51,786 bases of DNA from Prevotella sp. (GCA_017475265.1 JAFVFY010000043.1:1-51786); one strand, 5' to 3'; numbered from the stretch's first letter, positions 21,316-31,138 are shown. Made by a program: numbers and translations. Notes: generated from the letters alone by a model not told the origin.

Positions 21316-23364
21316 GTGGGCAAGAGACTCTTCGGCTGGATGATAGCCGCACTACTGACTGCTTCGGGGGCTTACGGACAGGTTTCCGAGCAGGGAGATT
21401 CTGTCTGGCGGTCGGAACAGCTACAGGAGGTCAGCGTATCGGCGATGGGGCACAGGCACGGCAAGACCAGCGGACTGGGCAACACCGACTTTATCGGCAG
21501 CAATGAGTTGCTGCGGGCGGCGTGCTGCAATCTGGGGGAGAGCTTTACCACCAATCCTTCGGTGGATGTGAACTATGCCGATGCCGCGACAGGCGCGCAA
21601 CAGATTAAACTATTAGGTCTAAGCGGTACCTACGTGCAGATGCTGACGGAGAATATTCCTAATTATCGCGGCGCGGCGGCTCCCTATTCACTTGGCTATA
21701 TCCCCGGACCGTGGATGCAGAGCATTCAGGTGTCGAAAGGAGCTTCGTCTGTGAAGAACGGCTACGAGAGCATCACCGGACAAATCAATGTGGAGTTCAA
21801 GAAACCACAGGCCACGCCCTTTGCCGACGCGAACATCTATTATAACACGAAGGGAAAGTTGGAGGCCAATCTTGGAGCGAACCTGCACTTGAACGACCGT
21901 TGGAGCACTGCCTTGCTGGGGCACTACGAGATTCTCAACATGGCGCACGACGGGAACGATGACGGCTTTGTGGATATGCCCAAGGTGCGTCAGGGACAGC
22001 TGATGAACCGCTGGGCGTATATGGGCGACAACTATAAATTTCAGGCAGCGATAAAAGGACTCAAAGAGCACCGCAAAGGAGGACAAATAGCCCACCCAAG
22101 CCCTCCCCAAGGAAGGGATGTTCAAATACATAATTCTGCTTCTTTTAGTAATCAAACATCCCATCCTTCGGAGGGGCTTGGGGAGGCTCCCTACATTATC
22201 GATATCACCAATGAGCGTTACGAGGCATTCACGAAGAATGCATATATCTTCGACCATGAACACGGCTCGAACATTGCCCTGATTCTCTCCGGTTCGCTGC
22301 ACCACCAGAACACCCTCTACGGCAACAAACAGTACAACACCGACCAGCGCAATGGCTATGCCTCGCTGATGTTCGAGACTGACTTTGATGAGCATCACAG
22401 TCTCTCGACAGGCATCAGTCTGAATCACGACCATTTCGATTTCGATGAGACGAATCCTGGTGTCTATGCCCAGTACACTTTCAAGGTTGGTGAGCAGTTC
22501 ACCCTGATGGGCGGTCTGCGCTGGGATCACAGCAATGTCTACGGCGGCTTCGTCACGCCCCGCATGCACCTGAAATATTCGCCAAGCGACAACGTGACCT
22601 TGCGCGGCAGTATCGGCAAGGGTTACCGAACCAACCATGTGATGGCAGAATACAACTACCTGATGGCCAGCAGTCGGCAGATCTTCATCGACGATGACCT
22701 CGATCAGGAAGAGGCGTGGAACTATGGCCTGAGTGCCGCACTCAGCATCCCCATCGGCGAACGGAAGCTGGACCTCAGCGCGGAGTATTACTATACCACG
22801 TTTCTGCACCAGCTGCTCGTAGATATGGACAGCAATCCCCACGCCGTCCACTTCACCAACCTCACAGGCGACAGCTATTCGCACACTTGGCAGGCAGAGG
22901 CTACGAGCGAAATCTTCGACGGTTTTACACTCACCGCCACCTACCGCCGTACCAACGTGAAGTCAACCTACGGCGGTGCACTCCGCGAAAAGCCTCTCAC
23001 CAACAAGTATAAGGGACTTATCACCGCCCAGTGGAAGCCTGGCTTGGGGAAATGGCAGTTCGACGCGACCCTGCAACTCAACGGTGGCGGACGTATGCCC
23101 GATCCCTACACATTGGTCGACGGTACTCCATCTTGGGACAGCCGCTACAAGGGCTATGAACAACTGAACACCCAGGTCACCCGTTTCTTTCGCCACTGGA
23201 GTATCTACGCCGGCGGCGAGAACATCACGGGCCGCAGACAGAAGCATCCCATCATCGCTGCTGACGACCCTTGGGGATCAGACTTCGATGCTACAATGGT
23301 GTGGGGCCCCGTTCATGGCGCCATTTATTATATAGGAGTAAGACTTAATTGGGAGAAATTATAA
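21316..23364 (+). CDS. TonB-dependent outer-membrane receptor, possibly for a metal
   Basis: 682 residues from GTG 21316, with a signal MGKRLFGWMIAALLTASGAYG, a TonB-box-like LQEVSVSA, a plug domain (NVDVNYADAATGAQQIKLLGL-type region, YVQMLTENIPNYRG, SIQVSKGASSVKNGYESITGQINVEF) and a 22-strand-type barrel ending in YYIGVRLNWEKL. It imports a ligand across the outer membrane with TonB energy. The next gene encodes a secreted heavy-metal-associated domain protein, so copper or a similar metal is a reasonable guess. Residues ~259-292 (HPSPPQGRDVQIH...SHPSEGLGEA) are coded by an inserted palindrome (22089-22192) in a barrel loop. Confidence 0.9.
   Translation: MGKRLFGWMIAALLTASGAYGQVSEQGDSVWRSEQLQEVSVSAMGHRHGKTSGLGNTDFIGSNELLRAACCNLGESFTTNPSVDVNYADAATGAQQIKLLGLSGTYVQMLTENIPNYRGAAAPYSLGYIPGPWMQSIQVSKGASSVKNGYESITGQINVEFKKPQATPFADANIYYNTKGKLEANLGANLHLNDRWSTALLGHYEILNMAHDGNDDGFVDMPKVRQGQLMNRWAYMGDNYKFQAAIKGLKEHRKGGQIAHPSPPQGRDVQIHNSASFSNQTSHPSEGLGEAPYIIDITNERYEAFTKNAYIFDHEHGSNIALILSGSLHHQNTLYGNKQYNTDQRNGYASLMFETDFDEHHSLSTGISLNHDHFDFDETNPGVYAQYTFKVGEQFTLMGGLRWDHSNVYGGFVTPRMHLKYSPSDNVTLRGSIGKGYRTNHVMAEYNYLMASSRQIFIDDDLDQEEAWNYGLSAALSIPIGERKLDLSAEYYYTTFLHQLLVDMDSNPHAVHFTNLTGDSYSHTWQAEATSEIFDGFTLTATYRRTNVKSTYGGALREKPLTNKYKGLITAQWKPGLGKWQFDATLQLNGGGRMPDPYTLVDGTPSWDSRYKGYEQLNTQVTRFFRHWSIYAGGENITGRRQKHPIIAADDPWGSDFDATMVWGPVHGAIYYIGVRLNWEKL
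22089..22192. repeat. In-frame palindromic element inside the TonB receptor gene
   Basis: CCCAAGCCCTCCCC...GGGATGTT is inverted as AACATCCC...GGGGCTTGGGG, a hairpin with about 40 bases of loop. No stop occurs in the coding frame. Confidence 0.85.
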
Positions 23365-23400
23365 ATAGTAAATCGTCAAATAGTAAATTGTCAAATAGTT

Positions 23401-23706
23401 ATGGTGAGAACAAAAGCATTATTCATCGCATTGGCATTCGTAAGCGTTTGCTTTGCAAAAGACATTAAGACCGTCGTACTGACCACCACCCCGCAGATGC
23501 ACTGCGCCAACTGCGAGAAGAAGATCAAGGAGAACATCCGCTTCGAGAAGGGCATCAAGAGCATCAAGACCAACCTCAACGACAAAACCGTCACCATCGA
23601 GTATGATGCCGACAAGACCACCATTCCCGCCATTATCGAGGGTTTTAAGAAGATCAAGTACGAGGCAAAGGAAGTAAAGACAAATAAAACTAAACAAGAC
23701 AAATGA
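23401..23706 (+). CDS. Secreted heavy-metal-associated (HMA) domain protein
   Basis: 101 residues: a signal peptide (MVRTKALFIALAFVSVCFA) then one HMA fold with the metal motif MHCANC (MxCxxC) and the usual second strand VTIEYDADKTTIPAIIEGFKKIKYEA. Such domains bind Cu(I) or Zn(II) through the two cysteines. It is exported, so it probably acts in the periplasm with the TonB receptor encoded upstream. The 37-base gap before it is AAATCGT/AAATAGT spacer repeat. It overlaps the SDR start by four bases. Confidence 0.9.
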   Translation: MVRTKALFIALAFVSVCFAKDIKTVVLTTTPQMHCANCEKKIKENIRFEKGIKSIKTNLNDKTVTIEYDADKTTIPAIIEGFKKIKYEAKEVKTNKTKQDK

Positions 23707-24407
23707 AAACAGTATTAGTAACAGGTGCCAATAAGGGTATCGGCTTTGGCATTGCCAAGCATCTCGGCCTCAGCGGCTGGAAAGTGATAATCGGCGCACG
23801 TGATGAACAGCGCGCCACAAAAGCCATCAGTGAATTGAAGGCTGATGGTATTGAAGTGCTCGGTTGGGTAAACATCGAACTGAAAGACCTCGACGGCATC
23901 GAGCGAACCGCCAAGGAGATCTGCGAGCGGTTCCCCGGACTGAATCTCCTCGTGAACAACGCCGGCATTCCTGGCGATATGAGCGTCGACAGCCTGCACA
24001 CGGAAATCAGCGTCATCCGTGAGACACTCGACGTGAACTTCGTTGGCACCTTCGCGCTTACCAAGGCACTGATTCCCCTCATTGCCAAGAATCAGGGTCG
24101 TATTGCCAACGTCACCGTACCCTCGGAAATCAGTCCTTATTGGCACCCGTTGGCCTATGTCGCCAGTAAGGCTTCCCAGAACGCAATGATGGGCGTGATG
24201 GCCATTGAGTTCCAACAGCACAACACGCCCATCGAAATCTTCTCCGTCCACCCAGGTCCCACCACCACCGACCTCAATGGCAACATGGCCCTCCCCGGCT
24301 TCCACGACATTGAAACCGTGGGCCAGAAGTTCGCCGAGCTGATCAACGACGGCCAGAACCATCAGGGCGAGTTCATAGAACTCTATCCAATCGTCAAAGA
24401 AGACTAG
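23703..24407 (+). CDS. Short-chain dehydrogenase/reductase
   Basis: 234 residues. Rossmann-fold NAD(P)-binding motif VTGANKGIGFGIAKHLG (TGxxxGIG), NNAG in LLVNNAGIPGD, and the catalytic YVASKASQN (YxxxK); the catalytic serine is in VTVPSEISPY. It resembles the carbonyl reductase-like SDRs. The substrate is unknown. It is the last gene of the operon that starts at 18462, read by ATGA coupling to the HMA gene. Confidence 0.88.
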   Translation: MKTVLVTGANKGIGFGIAKHLGLSGWKVIIGARDEQRATKAISELKADGIEVLGWVNIELKDLDGIERTAKEICERFPGLNLLVNNAGIPGDMSVDSLHTEISVIRETLDVNFVGTFALTKALIPLIAKNQGRIANVTVPSEISPYWHPLAYVASKASQNAMMGVMAIEFQQHNTPIEIFSVHPGPTTTDLNGNMALPGFHDIETVGQKFAELINDGQNHQGEFIELYPIVKED

Positions 24408-24425
24408 GCTTTTGCGGCATCGTCG

Positions 24426-26141
24426 TTACTCTCCCTTTCCGGGCAGTTCAAACTTGCTCCCCGTTTGCTTGATGAGGTCGCGGCCATAGCGGGTGGGGTA
24501 GCCGGGACGCTTGACGGTGGCTCCGAGACCGTACTTCGTGCGCTTGAACTGTCCGTTCTCCTCGGGCTTGGAAATCATGTCGTTGTACTTCACGATGAGG
24601 TACTCGGCCAACTGCTTCCAACGTGCCAGCATCTGGTCGGCTTTCTGGGCGGTATAGTCGGTGAGGAACTTCGTGCGGGCGGCCTCATCCATAGTCAGGG
24701 CGCGGTCTTCCACTTCCTTCTGTGCCTTGAAGTACGACTGGTCGAGCGAGTCGCGAACAGCTTGCAACGAGGGGAAGAGGACGCTGTAGCGAGGATAGAC
24801 CATGTTCGACACCCAGTTCTGCACCCAGTAGGCGTTGTCCATGGAGAAGTGGATATCATCGGCACCCGGGGTGTTATAGGGACGCGGAGACTGGGTCGTG
24901 CAGCAATAGACAGGCGTGAAGGGCACCATGTTACCGTCATCGTTGGCAAACCAGAAGCAGCCGCCTATTTGGCGAGGCAGCCAGGAGCGCATCTGCGAGA
25001 CGTAGACGAAGCCAGCCTGCTGCGTGGACGTGGGGCGCTCGTTGAAGTATTTCTTGCCATCGACCTCGAAGTAGAGTGGGGTGGGGCGGTAGGGCATCTC
25101 CCAGATGCCGCCTCCCATGTCCTGGTCGAGCGAGAAGGGTGTGTTCTCGAAGTGGTCGCGCATGGCAGCCTCTACGTCGGCGACGGTGAGCAGACGGTTG
25201 GGTTTCACCCAGAGGGGCATCACCTCAGCGTTCTTGTCGTGACCCTCGGCCCAAGCCACGTAGCGGTCCATGCCGTCGGCATAACGGTTGAAGAAGCTCC
25301 ACACACGGGCATCGCAGATGCGGCGGCCTTGGAAGTCGGGGAAGGCGTAGGCAGCGTTGTAGCTGAACTCCTCGTCCTTGCCTGAGAACCAACCCATGAT
25401 ACGGGCGTAGCTGGCAACGTTCTTCGACCACAGCACGTCACCCGTGGCATTGACCATCGACCATTGGTTATTGGCCTTCTTACCCTTTTGGTCAAAGGTG
25501 GTGATGCGGCTTTGGTTGGCGTGTCCGCAAATCATGTCATCGGGAATGCGCTGAGCCACCCAGACGGTGCGGCCGAGCTGCTTGCGGACGGAGGACTTCA
25601 ACGTGGCCTTCAGGGAGTCGGGCACCCAGGCGCCCATCATCTCCATAATCCAAGCCTCGTCGGGGTCGCAGATGGTGAAGGTCTCGCCCTCAGAACAGTA
25701 GCCGTACTGCTCGACGAGGGTTGTCATTACCTGAATGGCCTCGCGGGCGGTCTTTGAGCGCTGCAGGGCGATGTAGATGAGTGAGCCATAGTCGATGATA
25801 CCCGTTGTGTCGACCATCTCCTCGCGACCGCCGAAGGTGGTCTCGCCGATGGTCACCTGCCACTCGTTGATGTTGCCGATGACGTTGTAGGTCTCTTCGG
25901 CCTCGGCAATCTCGCCCAGGTACTTGTTCGTGTCCCAGTCGTAAATCTGGCGCATCTCACCCTTCTGGTGGTGCGCGGCAGGAAAGTGAGCCAGGCCCTG
26001 GAACATGCCGTAGCTGTCGGCAGAGTAGGAACAGATGACGGAACCGTCTTTCGAGGCTTTCTTGCCCACGATGAAGTTTGTACAAGCCAAGGCACCGGCA
26101 GCAGCCAGCAGCATGGCGGAAAGAATGATTTGGCGCTTCAT
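24426..26141 (-). CDS. C69-family dipeptidase (PepD-like), exported
   Basis: 571 residues. The signal peptide MKRQIILSAMLLAAAGALA ends right before the N-terminal nucleophile Cys20 of CTNFIVGKKASKDGSVI, the standard Ntn-hydrolase arrangement of family C69; removal of the signal would free the catalytic cysteine. Further family marks are TFTICDPDEAWIMEMMG, VWVAQRIPDDMICGHANQSRI and DFQGRRICDARVW. It cleaves dipeptides in the periplasm or outside. The promoter and a spacer-repeat leader lie upstream, and it is transcribed against frr. Confidence 0.93.
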   Translation of the reverse strand: MKRQIILSAMLLAAAGALACTNFIVGKKASKDGSVICSYSADSYGMFQGLAHFPAAHHQKGEMRQIYDWDTNKYLGEIAEAEETYNVIGNINEWQVTIGETTFGGREEMVDTTGIIDYGSLIYIALQRSKTAREAIQVMTTLVEQYGYCSEGETFTICDPDEAWIMEMMGAWVPDSLKATLKSSVRKQLGRTVWVAQRIPDDMICGHANQSRITTFDQKGKKANNQWSMVNATGDVLWSKNVASYARIMGWFSGKDEEFSYNAAYAFPDFQGRRICDARVWSFFNRYADGMDRYVAWAEGHDKNAEVMPLWVKPNRLLTVADVEAAMRDHFENTPFSLDQDMGGGIWEMPYRPTPLYFEVDGKKYFNERPTSTQQAGFVYVSQMRSWLPRQIGGCFWFANDDGNMVPFTPVYCCTTQSPRPYNTPGADDIHFSMDNAYWVQNWVSNMVYPRYSVLFPSLQAVRDSLDQSYFKAQKEVEDRALTMDEAARTKFLTDYTAQKADQMLARWKQLAEYLIVKYNDMISKPEENGQFKRTKYGLGATVKRPGYPTRYGRDLIKQTGSKFELPGKGE

Positions 26142-26182
26142 AATTTGACTATTTGACTATTTACTATTTTACAATTTGGATG

Positions 26183-26190
26183 CAAAGGTA
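26183..26190 (-). promoter_or_regulatory. Promoter box of the C69 dipeptidase gene
   Basis: Minus-strand TACCTTTG, 42 bases before the start. The leader is TTTGACTATTTAC-type spacer repeat. Confidence 0.65.
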
Positions 26191-26308
26191 CATTATTTTA
26201 CTATTTGGCTATTAACTATTATACAATTTTTTCATAAAAATATCTAAATTGTTGGTCGTTTAAAGAAATATGCCTAAATTTGTCGGCAAAATCAAATACT
26301 TTAGTACT

Positions 26309-26869
26309 ATGATAGACGTAAAAGATACGCTGCAGAAAGCAGAAGAGAGAATGGAGATGGCTGCCATGTTCCTGGAGGAAGAGCTGAACCGCATCCGTGC
26401 CGGTCGTGCCAACGTGGCCATCCTCGAAGGAGTGAGAGTGTCGAGCTACGGCTCGAAGGTTCCCCTGAACCAAGTGGCAACCATTAACTGCCCCGATGCG
26501 CGCACCATAGCCATCAAGCCGTGGGACCGCAAGCAGATTAAGGACATCGAGAAGGGCATCATGGACAGCGACGTGGGCATCACGCCGGAGAACAATGGCG
26601 AGGTGATTCGACTGACCATACCGCAGCCCACGGAGGAGCGTCGTCGTGACCTGGTGAAGCAATGCAACAAGATTGCCGAGAAGGCCAAGGTGGAGGTGCG
26701 CAACGTGCGCGGCGACATCAAGGACAAGCTGAAGAAGGCCATCAAGGATGGACTCTCGGAGGACAACGAGAAGGACGCCGAGCTGGAGCTGCAGAAGATT
26801 CACGACAAATACATCAAGAAACTCGACGCCCTCATCGAGGCCAAGAACAAGGAAATAATGACGGTTTAG
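26309..26869 (+). CDS. frr: Ribosome recycling factor
   Basis: 186 residues, the exact length of RRF. It splits post-termination ribosomes with EF-G. The three-helix bundle is plain (MIDVKDTLQKAEERMEMAAMFLEEELNRIRAGRAN...), and the hinge and domain II region is VSSYGSKVPLNQVATINCPDARTIAIKPWD. ATG 26309 fits the family start. The gap to rsgA is 37 bases of AATTGAG heptamers. Confidence 0.97.
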   Translation: MIDVKDTLQKAEERMEMAAMFLEEELNRIRAGRANVAILEGVRVSSYGSKVPLNQVATINCPDARTIAIKPWDRKQIKDIEKGIMDSDVGITPENNGEVIRLTIPQPTEERRRDLVKQCNKIAEKAKVEVRNVRGDIKDKLKKAIKDGLSEDNEKDAELELQKIHDKYIKKLDALIEAKNKEIMTV

Positions 26870-26906
26870 AATTGAGAATTGAGATTTGAGAATTGATAAT
26901 TGAGAT

Positions 26907-27854
26907 TTGAAAGGACTTGTTGTAAAGAATACAGGGAGCTGGTACACCGTCCTTACCGACGATGGCCAGCTCCTTGATTGTAAGATAAAGGGGCGGTTCC
27001 GACTGCAGGGCATACGCAGCACCAACCCCGTGGCCGTGGGCGATAGGGTAGTGGTGGAGGATACCTCAAATCTCAAATCTCAAACCTCAAATCTCAAATC
27101 CTATTTCATTACCGAGATTGAGGACCGCCGCAACTACATTATCCGAAAGTCGCAGAACCTATCGAAGCAGAGCCATATTCTGGCCGCCAACGTGGACCAG
27201 GCGCTACTTATTGTTACCGTGAGTCGACCAGAGACGAGCACCACATTTATTGACCGTTTCCTTGCTTCGGCAGAGGCGTACCGTGTGCCCGTGGTGCTGG
27301 TATTCAACAAAACCGACTTGCTCACACCCGACGAACTGCACTTGCAACAGATGATGGTGACGCTCTACGAGACCATCGGCTATGAATGTCTCCAGGTGTC
27401 GGCACAGACGGGTGAGGGATTAGACAAGCTTCCTCCCTTGCTGCAGGGCAAGATAACGTTGCTTAGCGGAAACAGTGGGGTGGGGAAGTCCACGCTCATC
27501 AACCGTCTGGTGCCTGGGGCAAACCTGCGTACGGCAGAGATCAGCGATGCCTGGGAGAAGGGTATGCACACGACAACGTTCTCGGAGATGATACCCATTG
27601 AAAAACGTGGTTTCCTCATCGACACGCCGGGCGTGAAGGGCTTCGGCACCTTCGACATGGAGCGCGAGGAGCTGACGAGCTATTTCCGGGAGATTTACCA
27701 TTATTCGCAGGGTTGTCGTTTCAGCAACTGCACCCACACCCACGAGCCGGGCTGCGCCGTGCTCAAGGCACTCGACAACCACTTCATCGCCGCCAGCCGA
27801 TACCAGAGCTACCTCTCTATGCTCGAAGACAAGGAGGAGGGGAAATACAGGTAA
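26907..27854 (+). CDS. rsgA: Ribosome small-subunit GTPase RsgA with a repeat insertion
   Basis: 315 residues from TTG 26907, the only start that gives the family N-terminus [15 protein letters not shown]. An OB domain precedes the circularly permuted GTPase (NKTDLL G4, [13 protein letters not shown]1, DTPGVKGF G3) and the zinc knuckle [14 protein letters not shown]. RsgA checks 30S maturation with ppGpp sensitivity. In the OB domain, residues ~53-65 read [12 protein letters not shown], coded by a CTCAAAT/CTCAAAC heptamer array (27064-27102). The TTG itself lies at the edge of the AATTGAG spacer repeat. Confidence 0.95.
   Translation: MKGLVVKNTGSWYTVLTDDGQLLDCKIKGRFRLQGIRSTNPVAVGDRVVVEDTSNLKSQTSNLKSYFITEIEDRRNYIIRKSQNLSKQSHILAANVDQALLIVTVSRPETSTTFIDRFLASAEAYRVPVVLVFNKTDLLTPDELHLQQMMVTLYETIGYECLQVSAQTGEGLDKLPPLLQGKITLLSGNSGVGKSTLINRLVPGANLRTAEISDAWEKGMHTTTFSEMIPIEKRGFLIDTPGVKGFGTFDMEREELTSYFREIYHYSQGCRFSNCTHTHEPGCAVLKALDNHFIAASRYQSYLSMLEDKEEGKYR
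27064..27102 (+). repeat. CTCAAAT heptamer array inside rsgA
   Basis: Five or six 7-base units; three make 21 bases and code SNLKSQT. The same peptide unit is coded at 44655-44742 in an unrelated glycosidase. Confidence 0.88.
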
Positions 27855-27957
27855 GCGCCATTGCGCTTCGCGTTACGCTTCGCTAATGAATAATGAACAA
27901 TGAATAATGAACACAGTGAAGAATGAAGAATGAATAATGAATAATGAAGAATGGATA

Positions 27958-28611
27958 ATGAAAGACTCAATACTTATTCTCAGCGGCGGCATGGACAGTA
28001 CGACGCTGCTTTACGACTACCAGGAGCGAATTGCCCTGGCCATTTCGTTTGACTACGGTTCGAAGCATAACGACCGAGAGATTGCCTTTGCCCGTGAGCA
28101 TTGTCAGAAGCTGGGCATAGAGCATCTGATTATTCCCCTGCAGTTCATGGCTCAGTATTTCGAGAGTTCGCTGTTGCAGGGCGGCGAGGACATTCCCGAA
28201 GGCAGCTACGATGACGAGAACATGAAGAGTACGGTGGTGCCCTTCCGCAACGGCATCATGCTCAGCGTGGCCGTGGGCATGGCCGAAAGCCGTGGACTGA
28301 AAGTTGTGATGATGGCTAATCATGGCGGCGACCACGCCATTTACCCTGACTGTCGGCCGGAGTTTGTCGAAGCTTTCGACCGTGCTGCCCAGGCAGGAAC
28401 CTACGAAGGCGTGCGCCTCGTCTCGCCTTATACGAACTGGACGAAGGCCGACATCGCCCGAAGGGGGAAAGAACTGGGGATAGACTACAGCCGGACGTGG
28501 TCATGCTACAAGGGTGGCGACCGCCATTGCGGACGCTGTGGCACGTGCGTAGAGCGGCGTGAGGCCCTGGCACTGGCCGGTATCACCGACACTACGGAGT
28601 ACGACGCTTAA
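27958..28611 (+). CDS. queC: 7-cyano-7-deazaguanine synthase QueC
   Basis: 217 residues from ATG 27958. QueC makes preQ0 from carboxydeazaguanine, ATP and ammonia in queuosine synthesis. PP-loop LILSGGMDSTTLLYDY; NHGGDHAIYPDCRPEF; zinc ligands CYKGGDRHCGRCGTC. An earlier in-frame ATG (27937) lies within AATAATGA spacer units and is unlikely. No other que gene is adjacent. Confidence 0.94.
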   Translation: MKDSILILSGGMDSTTLLYDYQERIALAISFDYGSKHNDREIAFAREHCQKLGIEHLIIPLQFMAQYFESSLLQGGEDIPEGSYDDENMKSTVVPFRNGIMLSVAVGMAESRGLKVVMMANHGGDHAIYPDCRPEFVEAFDRAAQAGTYEGVRLVSPYTNWTKADIARRGKELGIDYSRTWSCYKGGDRHCGRCGTCVERREALALAGITDTTEYDA

Positions 28612-28644
28612 GCCTCCCCAAACCCCTCCCAAGGAGGGGCTTAA
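28610..28644. repeat. CCCCTCC/GGAGGGG hairpin after queC
   Basis: AAGCCTCC...CCCCTCCC-AAGGAGGGGCTT forms a strong hairpin immediately after the queC stop; it may also end transcription. It belongs to the palindrome family found inside several genes. Confidence 0.7.
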
Positions 28645-28825
28645 CTTGGATTATTCATACTCTTTTCAACAACGGATTTTACAGATTACACGGATTAAAC
28701 AGATTATAATGGATTTCACAGATTTCTTCCAGATTCGATGGGGAGATAATAAATAATCCGTGAAAATCCGTGAAATCAGTTTTAATCCGTTGTTTTACCT
28801 TATTGTCATGAATAATGTAGGTTAA
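28641..28825 (+). repeat. Dispersed ~180-bp AACAACGGATT element, copy 2
   Basis: Near-identical to 47384-47567 and, inverted, to 2327-2502. Its last bases (GGTTAA) overlap the hisB stop codon at 28822-28824, so the element ends exactly at the gene. Confidence 0.88.
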
Positions 28826-29958
28826 AGCACGCCCTTTGTTGACGGAAGCTGATAGTGGTATACGTCGCGGCGGACGGCAGCACGTATAGCACGAGCGAGA
28901 GCCTTGAAGATGGCCTCGGCCTTGTGGTGCTCGTTGTCGCCCTCGGCCTCGATGTAGAGGTTCATGCGGGTGGCGTCGCTGAGACTCTTGAAGAAGTGGA
29001 AGAACATCTCCGTGGGCACATCGCCGATGCGCTCGCGGTGGAACTCTGTCTTCCAGATGAGCCAGGGACGTCCGCCGAAGTCGAGGCAGACATGGGCGTG
29101 GCAATCGTCCATGGGAAGTGAGAAACCGTAGCGCTCAATGCCGCGCTTGTCGCCCAGGGCTTTTAGCAGACATTCGCCTAAGGCAAGGGCAGTGTCCTCG
29201 ATGGTGTGGTGCTCGTCCACGTGGAGGTCGCCCTTGGTGTGAATGTACAGGTCTATCTGACCGTGACGGGCAATCTGTTCCAGCATGTGGTCGAAGAATC
29301 CCAGGCCCGTCTGGATGTCGGCCTGTCCGCTGCCATCGAGGGTCAGGCGAACGTCGATGTCGGTCTCTTTCGTGGTGCGGCGGTATGAGGCGGTGCGCTC
29401 GCCGGCGTAGATGGTTTCGGCAACTTGCTGCCAGGATAACCCCACACCTAGCCCCTCCCCTTCGAGGGGAGGGGAGTTTAAGATAGTGGCTTCCTCCATA
29501 TCGTGGGGAGGGGAGTTTAGGATGAGGGCCTTGCATCCGATGTTCTTGGCAAAGAGAGCATCGGTCTCGCGGTCGCCGATGACGTAGCTGTTGGCGATGT
29601 CTATCTCGGGGTCGTTGATGTATTTTTCTACGAGTCCCGTCTGAGGCTTGCGTGTGGGAGCGTTGTCCTCGGGGAAGTGGGGGTCGATAAGGATGTCGTC
29701 GAAGGTGATGCCCTCGCCGCGCAGCGTTTCTAGGATGAAGTTGTGTGCAGGCCAGAAGGTGTCTTCGGGGAACGCCGGCGTGCCCAGCCCGTCCTGGTTG
29801 CTCACCATGACGAAGAGGAAGTCGGTTTTTTCGCGCAGGAAGGAGAGCCAGCGGAATACGCCGGGCTTGAAGCGCACTTTCTCCAGTGCGTCCACTTGTT
29901 CGTTGTGCGGCTCCTCTACGAGGGTGCCGTCACGGTCTATAAAGAGTATACGTTTCAT
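28822..29958 (-). CDS. hisB: Bifunctional histidinol-phosphatase / imidazoleglycerol-phosphate dehydratase HisB
   Basis: 378 residues from ATG 29958 ([16 protein letters not shown]). The N-terminal HAD phosphatase has [18 protein letters not shown] and [14 protein letters not shown]. The C-terminal dehydratase has [39 protein letters not shown] and [14 protein letters not shown] metal-binding histidines. It covers two steps of histidine synthesis. The linker between domains ([17 protein letters not shown] and [14 protein letters not shown]) is lengthened by a CCCTCCCC/GGGGAGGG palindrome at about 29444-29520. No other his gene is adjacent. The frame continues upstream through a minisatellite but that part is not coding. 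Confidence 0.95.
   Translation of the reverse strand: MKRILFIDRDGTLVEEPHNEQVDALEKVRFKPGVFRWLSFLREKTDFLFVMVSNQDGLGTPAFPEDTFWPAHNFILETLRGEGITFDDILIDPHFPEDNAPTRKPQTGLVEKYINDPEIDIANSYVIGDRETDALFAKNIGCKALILNSPPHDMEEATILNSPPLEGEGLGVGLSWQQVAETIYAGERTASYRRTTKETDIDVRLTLDGSGQADIQTGLGFFDHMLEQIARHGQIDLYIHTKGDLHVDEHHTIEDTALALGECLLKALGDKRGIERYGFSLPMDDCHAHVCLDFGGRPWLIWKTEFHRERIGDVPTEMFFHFFKSLSDATRMNLYIEAEGDNEHHKAEAIFKALARAIRAAVRRDVYHYQLPSTKGVL
29444..29520. repeat. In-frame palindrome in the hisB linker
   Basis: CCCCTCCCC-TTCGA-GGGGAGGGG plus a second GGGGAGGGGAGTTTA copy. It is coded as LNSPP twice with LEGEGLGVG. It lies between the two enzyme domains. Confidence 0.82.
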
Positions 29959-30016
29959 TTTAATAGCTTGTTGAGAATTGCTGGTCGGCGTTCTTGAAAG
30001 ATTCCCGCCTCTCAGG

Positions 30017-30165
30017 CGGGGGAATGGACGAAAGGAATGGGCGGGGGAATGGACGAAAGGAATGGGCGGGGGAATGGACGAAAGGAATGGGCGGGGGAAT
30101 GGACGAAAGGAATGGACGAAAGGAATGGACGAAAGGAATGGACGAAAGGAATGGACGAAACGTCC
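30017..30165. repeat. GGACGAAAGGAAT minisatellite between hisB and the membrane gene
   Basis: About three units of 25 bases (GGGCGGGGGAATGGACGAAAGGAAT) followed by about four or five 13-base units (GGACGAAAGGAAT), the shorter unit being the second half of the longer. It lies in the hisB upstream region. All frames through it are open on both strands but match no protein. Confidence 0.85.
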
Positions 30166-30187
30166 TGGAGATACTTGGTGTTGATGG

Positions 30188-31138
30188 TCAGGAGGGGCTG
30201 CTGAAGGTGGTGCGCTCTGCCTCCTGCTGCTCGATGGAGCCGTAGGCATAGTAGATGGGATAGAGCGTTGAGAGGTGTACGTAGGCTTGGATGAATCCTG
30301 CCACGAAGAACACACCGTAGGTCAGTGGCACCATGTTCTCAGGCATTCCCAGGGGGTCGCCCGTTGCCAACCCTACATAGGCCATGGTGTTGGCGGTGGC
30401 CATGATGACGGCGGGCAGTTCGCAGACCAGCGTGAGCAGTCCGGTGAAGATATAGACCACGAAGACGGTGGCGAAGAGCAGTCCCCAATGGCGCAGACCA
30501 CGGCCATAGCCCCGCACTGGCGGTGCCAGCTGTATCTTGCCGTCGGCGAGCAACGCCCGCATGATGGTGTAATACAACGGTATGATGAGGGCGATGACGA
30601 GAACCACAAGAATCAGAAGCAACACCAGCGAGGCTATGGACTTACCGATGCTGCCCACCACGCCCAGCGAGAGGATCCCCATGACCACGGCGGCGAAGAA
30701 GATGTTGATGATGATGCCCAGAAGGAGCATCCACAATCCTACGACCAGCAGACGGAGGAAGCATTTCAGGCACAGTCGTCCGTACCACTTTGCCGGACGG
30801 GTGATGTCATCGGTGGCCTTATGCTCGCGGAAAGCCCTCACCGCCTGAGCCGCCAGCAGGTATATGGCCAGCATGTAGAACAGGGCGAGGACGGATGAGA
30901 AGATAATGGTAGGAGGCATTGCTGTCATGCCTGAGGCTGTCATGCTCACCTGCATGGGTATGACGTTGTTCACCACATCGCCCATGAATAGGGCAAATAC
31001 CAAGGCATAGACTATCGCCACTGGCCATGACGAGCGGAACAATGAGCGGAAGGTGCCCATGTAGAGGCGGTAGCCGTCGCTGATGACGGCGGCGAGGCTG
31101 CGCGGACGCAGCAGTTTCAGTTCTGTTTTGTTTTCCAT
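30188..31138 (-). CDS. Polytopic membrane protein of unknown function
   Basis: 316 residues with about six or seven strongly hydrophobic helices ([102 protein letters not shown], and a C-terminal one). The short basic N-terminus ([23 protein letters not shown]) is probably cytoplasmic. I recognise no family motif; it has the look of glycerophosphoryl-diester-phosphodiesterase-like or DUF975-type membrane domains. It is 12 bases before the GH127 gene end and could be co-transcribed with it. Confidence 0.7.
   Translation of the reverse strand: MENKTELKLLRPRSLAAVISDGYRLYMGTFRSLFRSSWPVAIVYALVFALFMGDVVNNVIPMQVSMTASGMTAMPPTIIFSSVLALFYMLAIYLLAAQAVRAFREHKATDDITRPAKWYGRLCLKCFLRLLVVGLWMLLLGIIINIFFAAVVMGILSLGVVGSIGKSIASLVLLLILVVLVIALIIPLYYTIMRALLADGKIQLAPPVRGYGRGLRHWGLLFATVFVVYIFTGLLTLVCELPAVIMATANTMAYVGLATGDPLGMPENMVPLTYGVFFVAGFIQAYVHLSTLYPIYYAYGSIEQQEAERTTFSSPS

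Noticed and set aside
29959-30315. Long N-terminal extension of HisB
   Set aside because: It is an open frame through a minisatellite and the neighbouring gene; [12 protein letters not shown] at 29958 is the family start.
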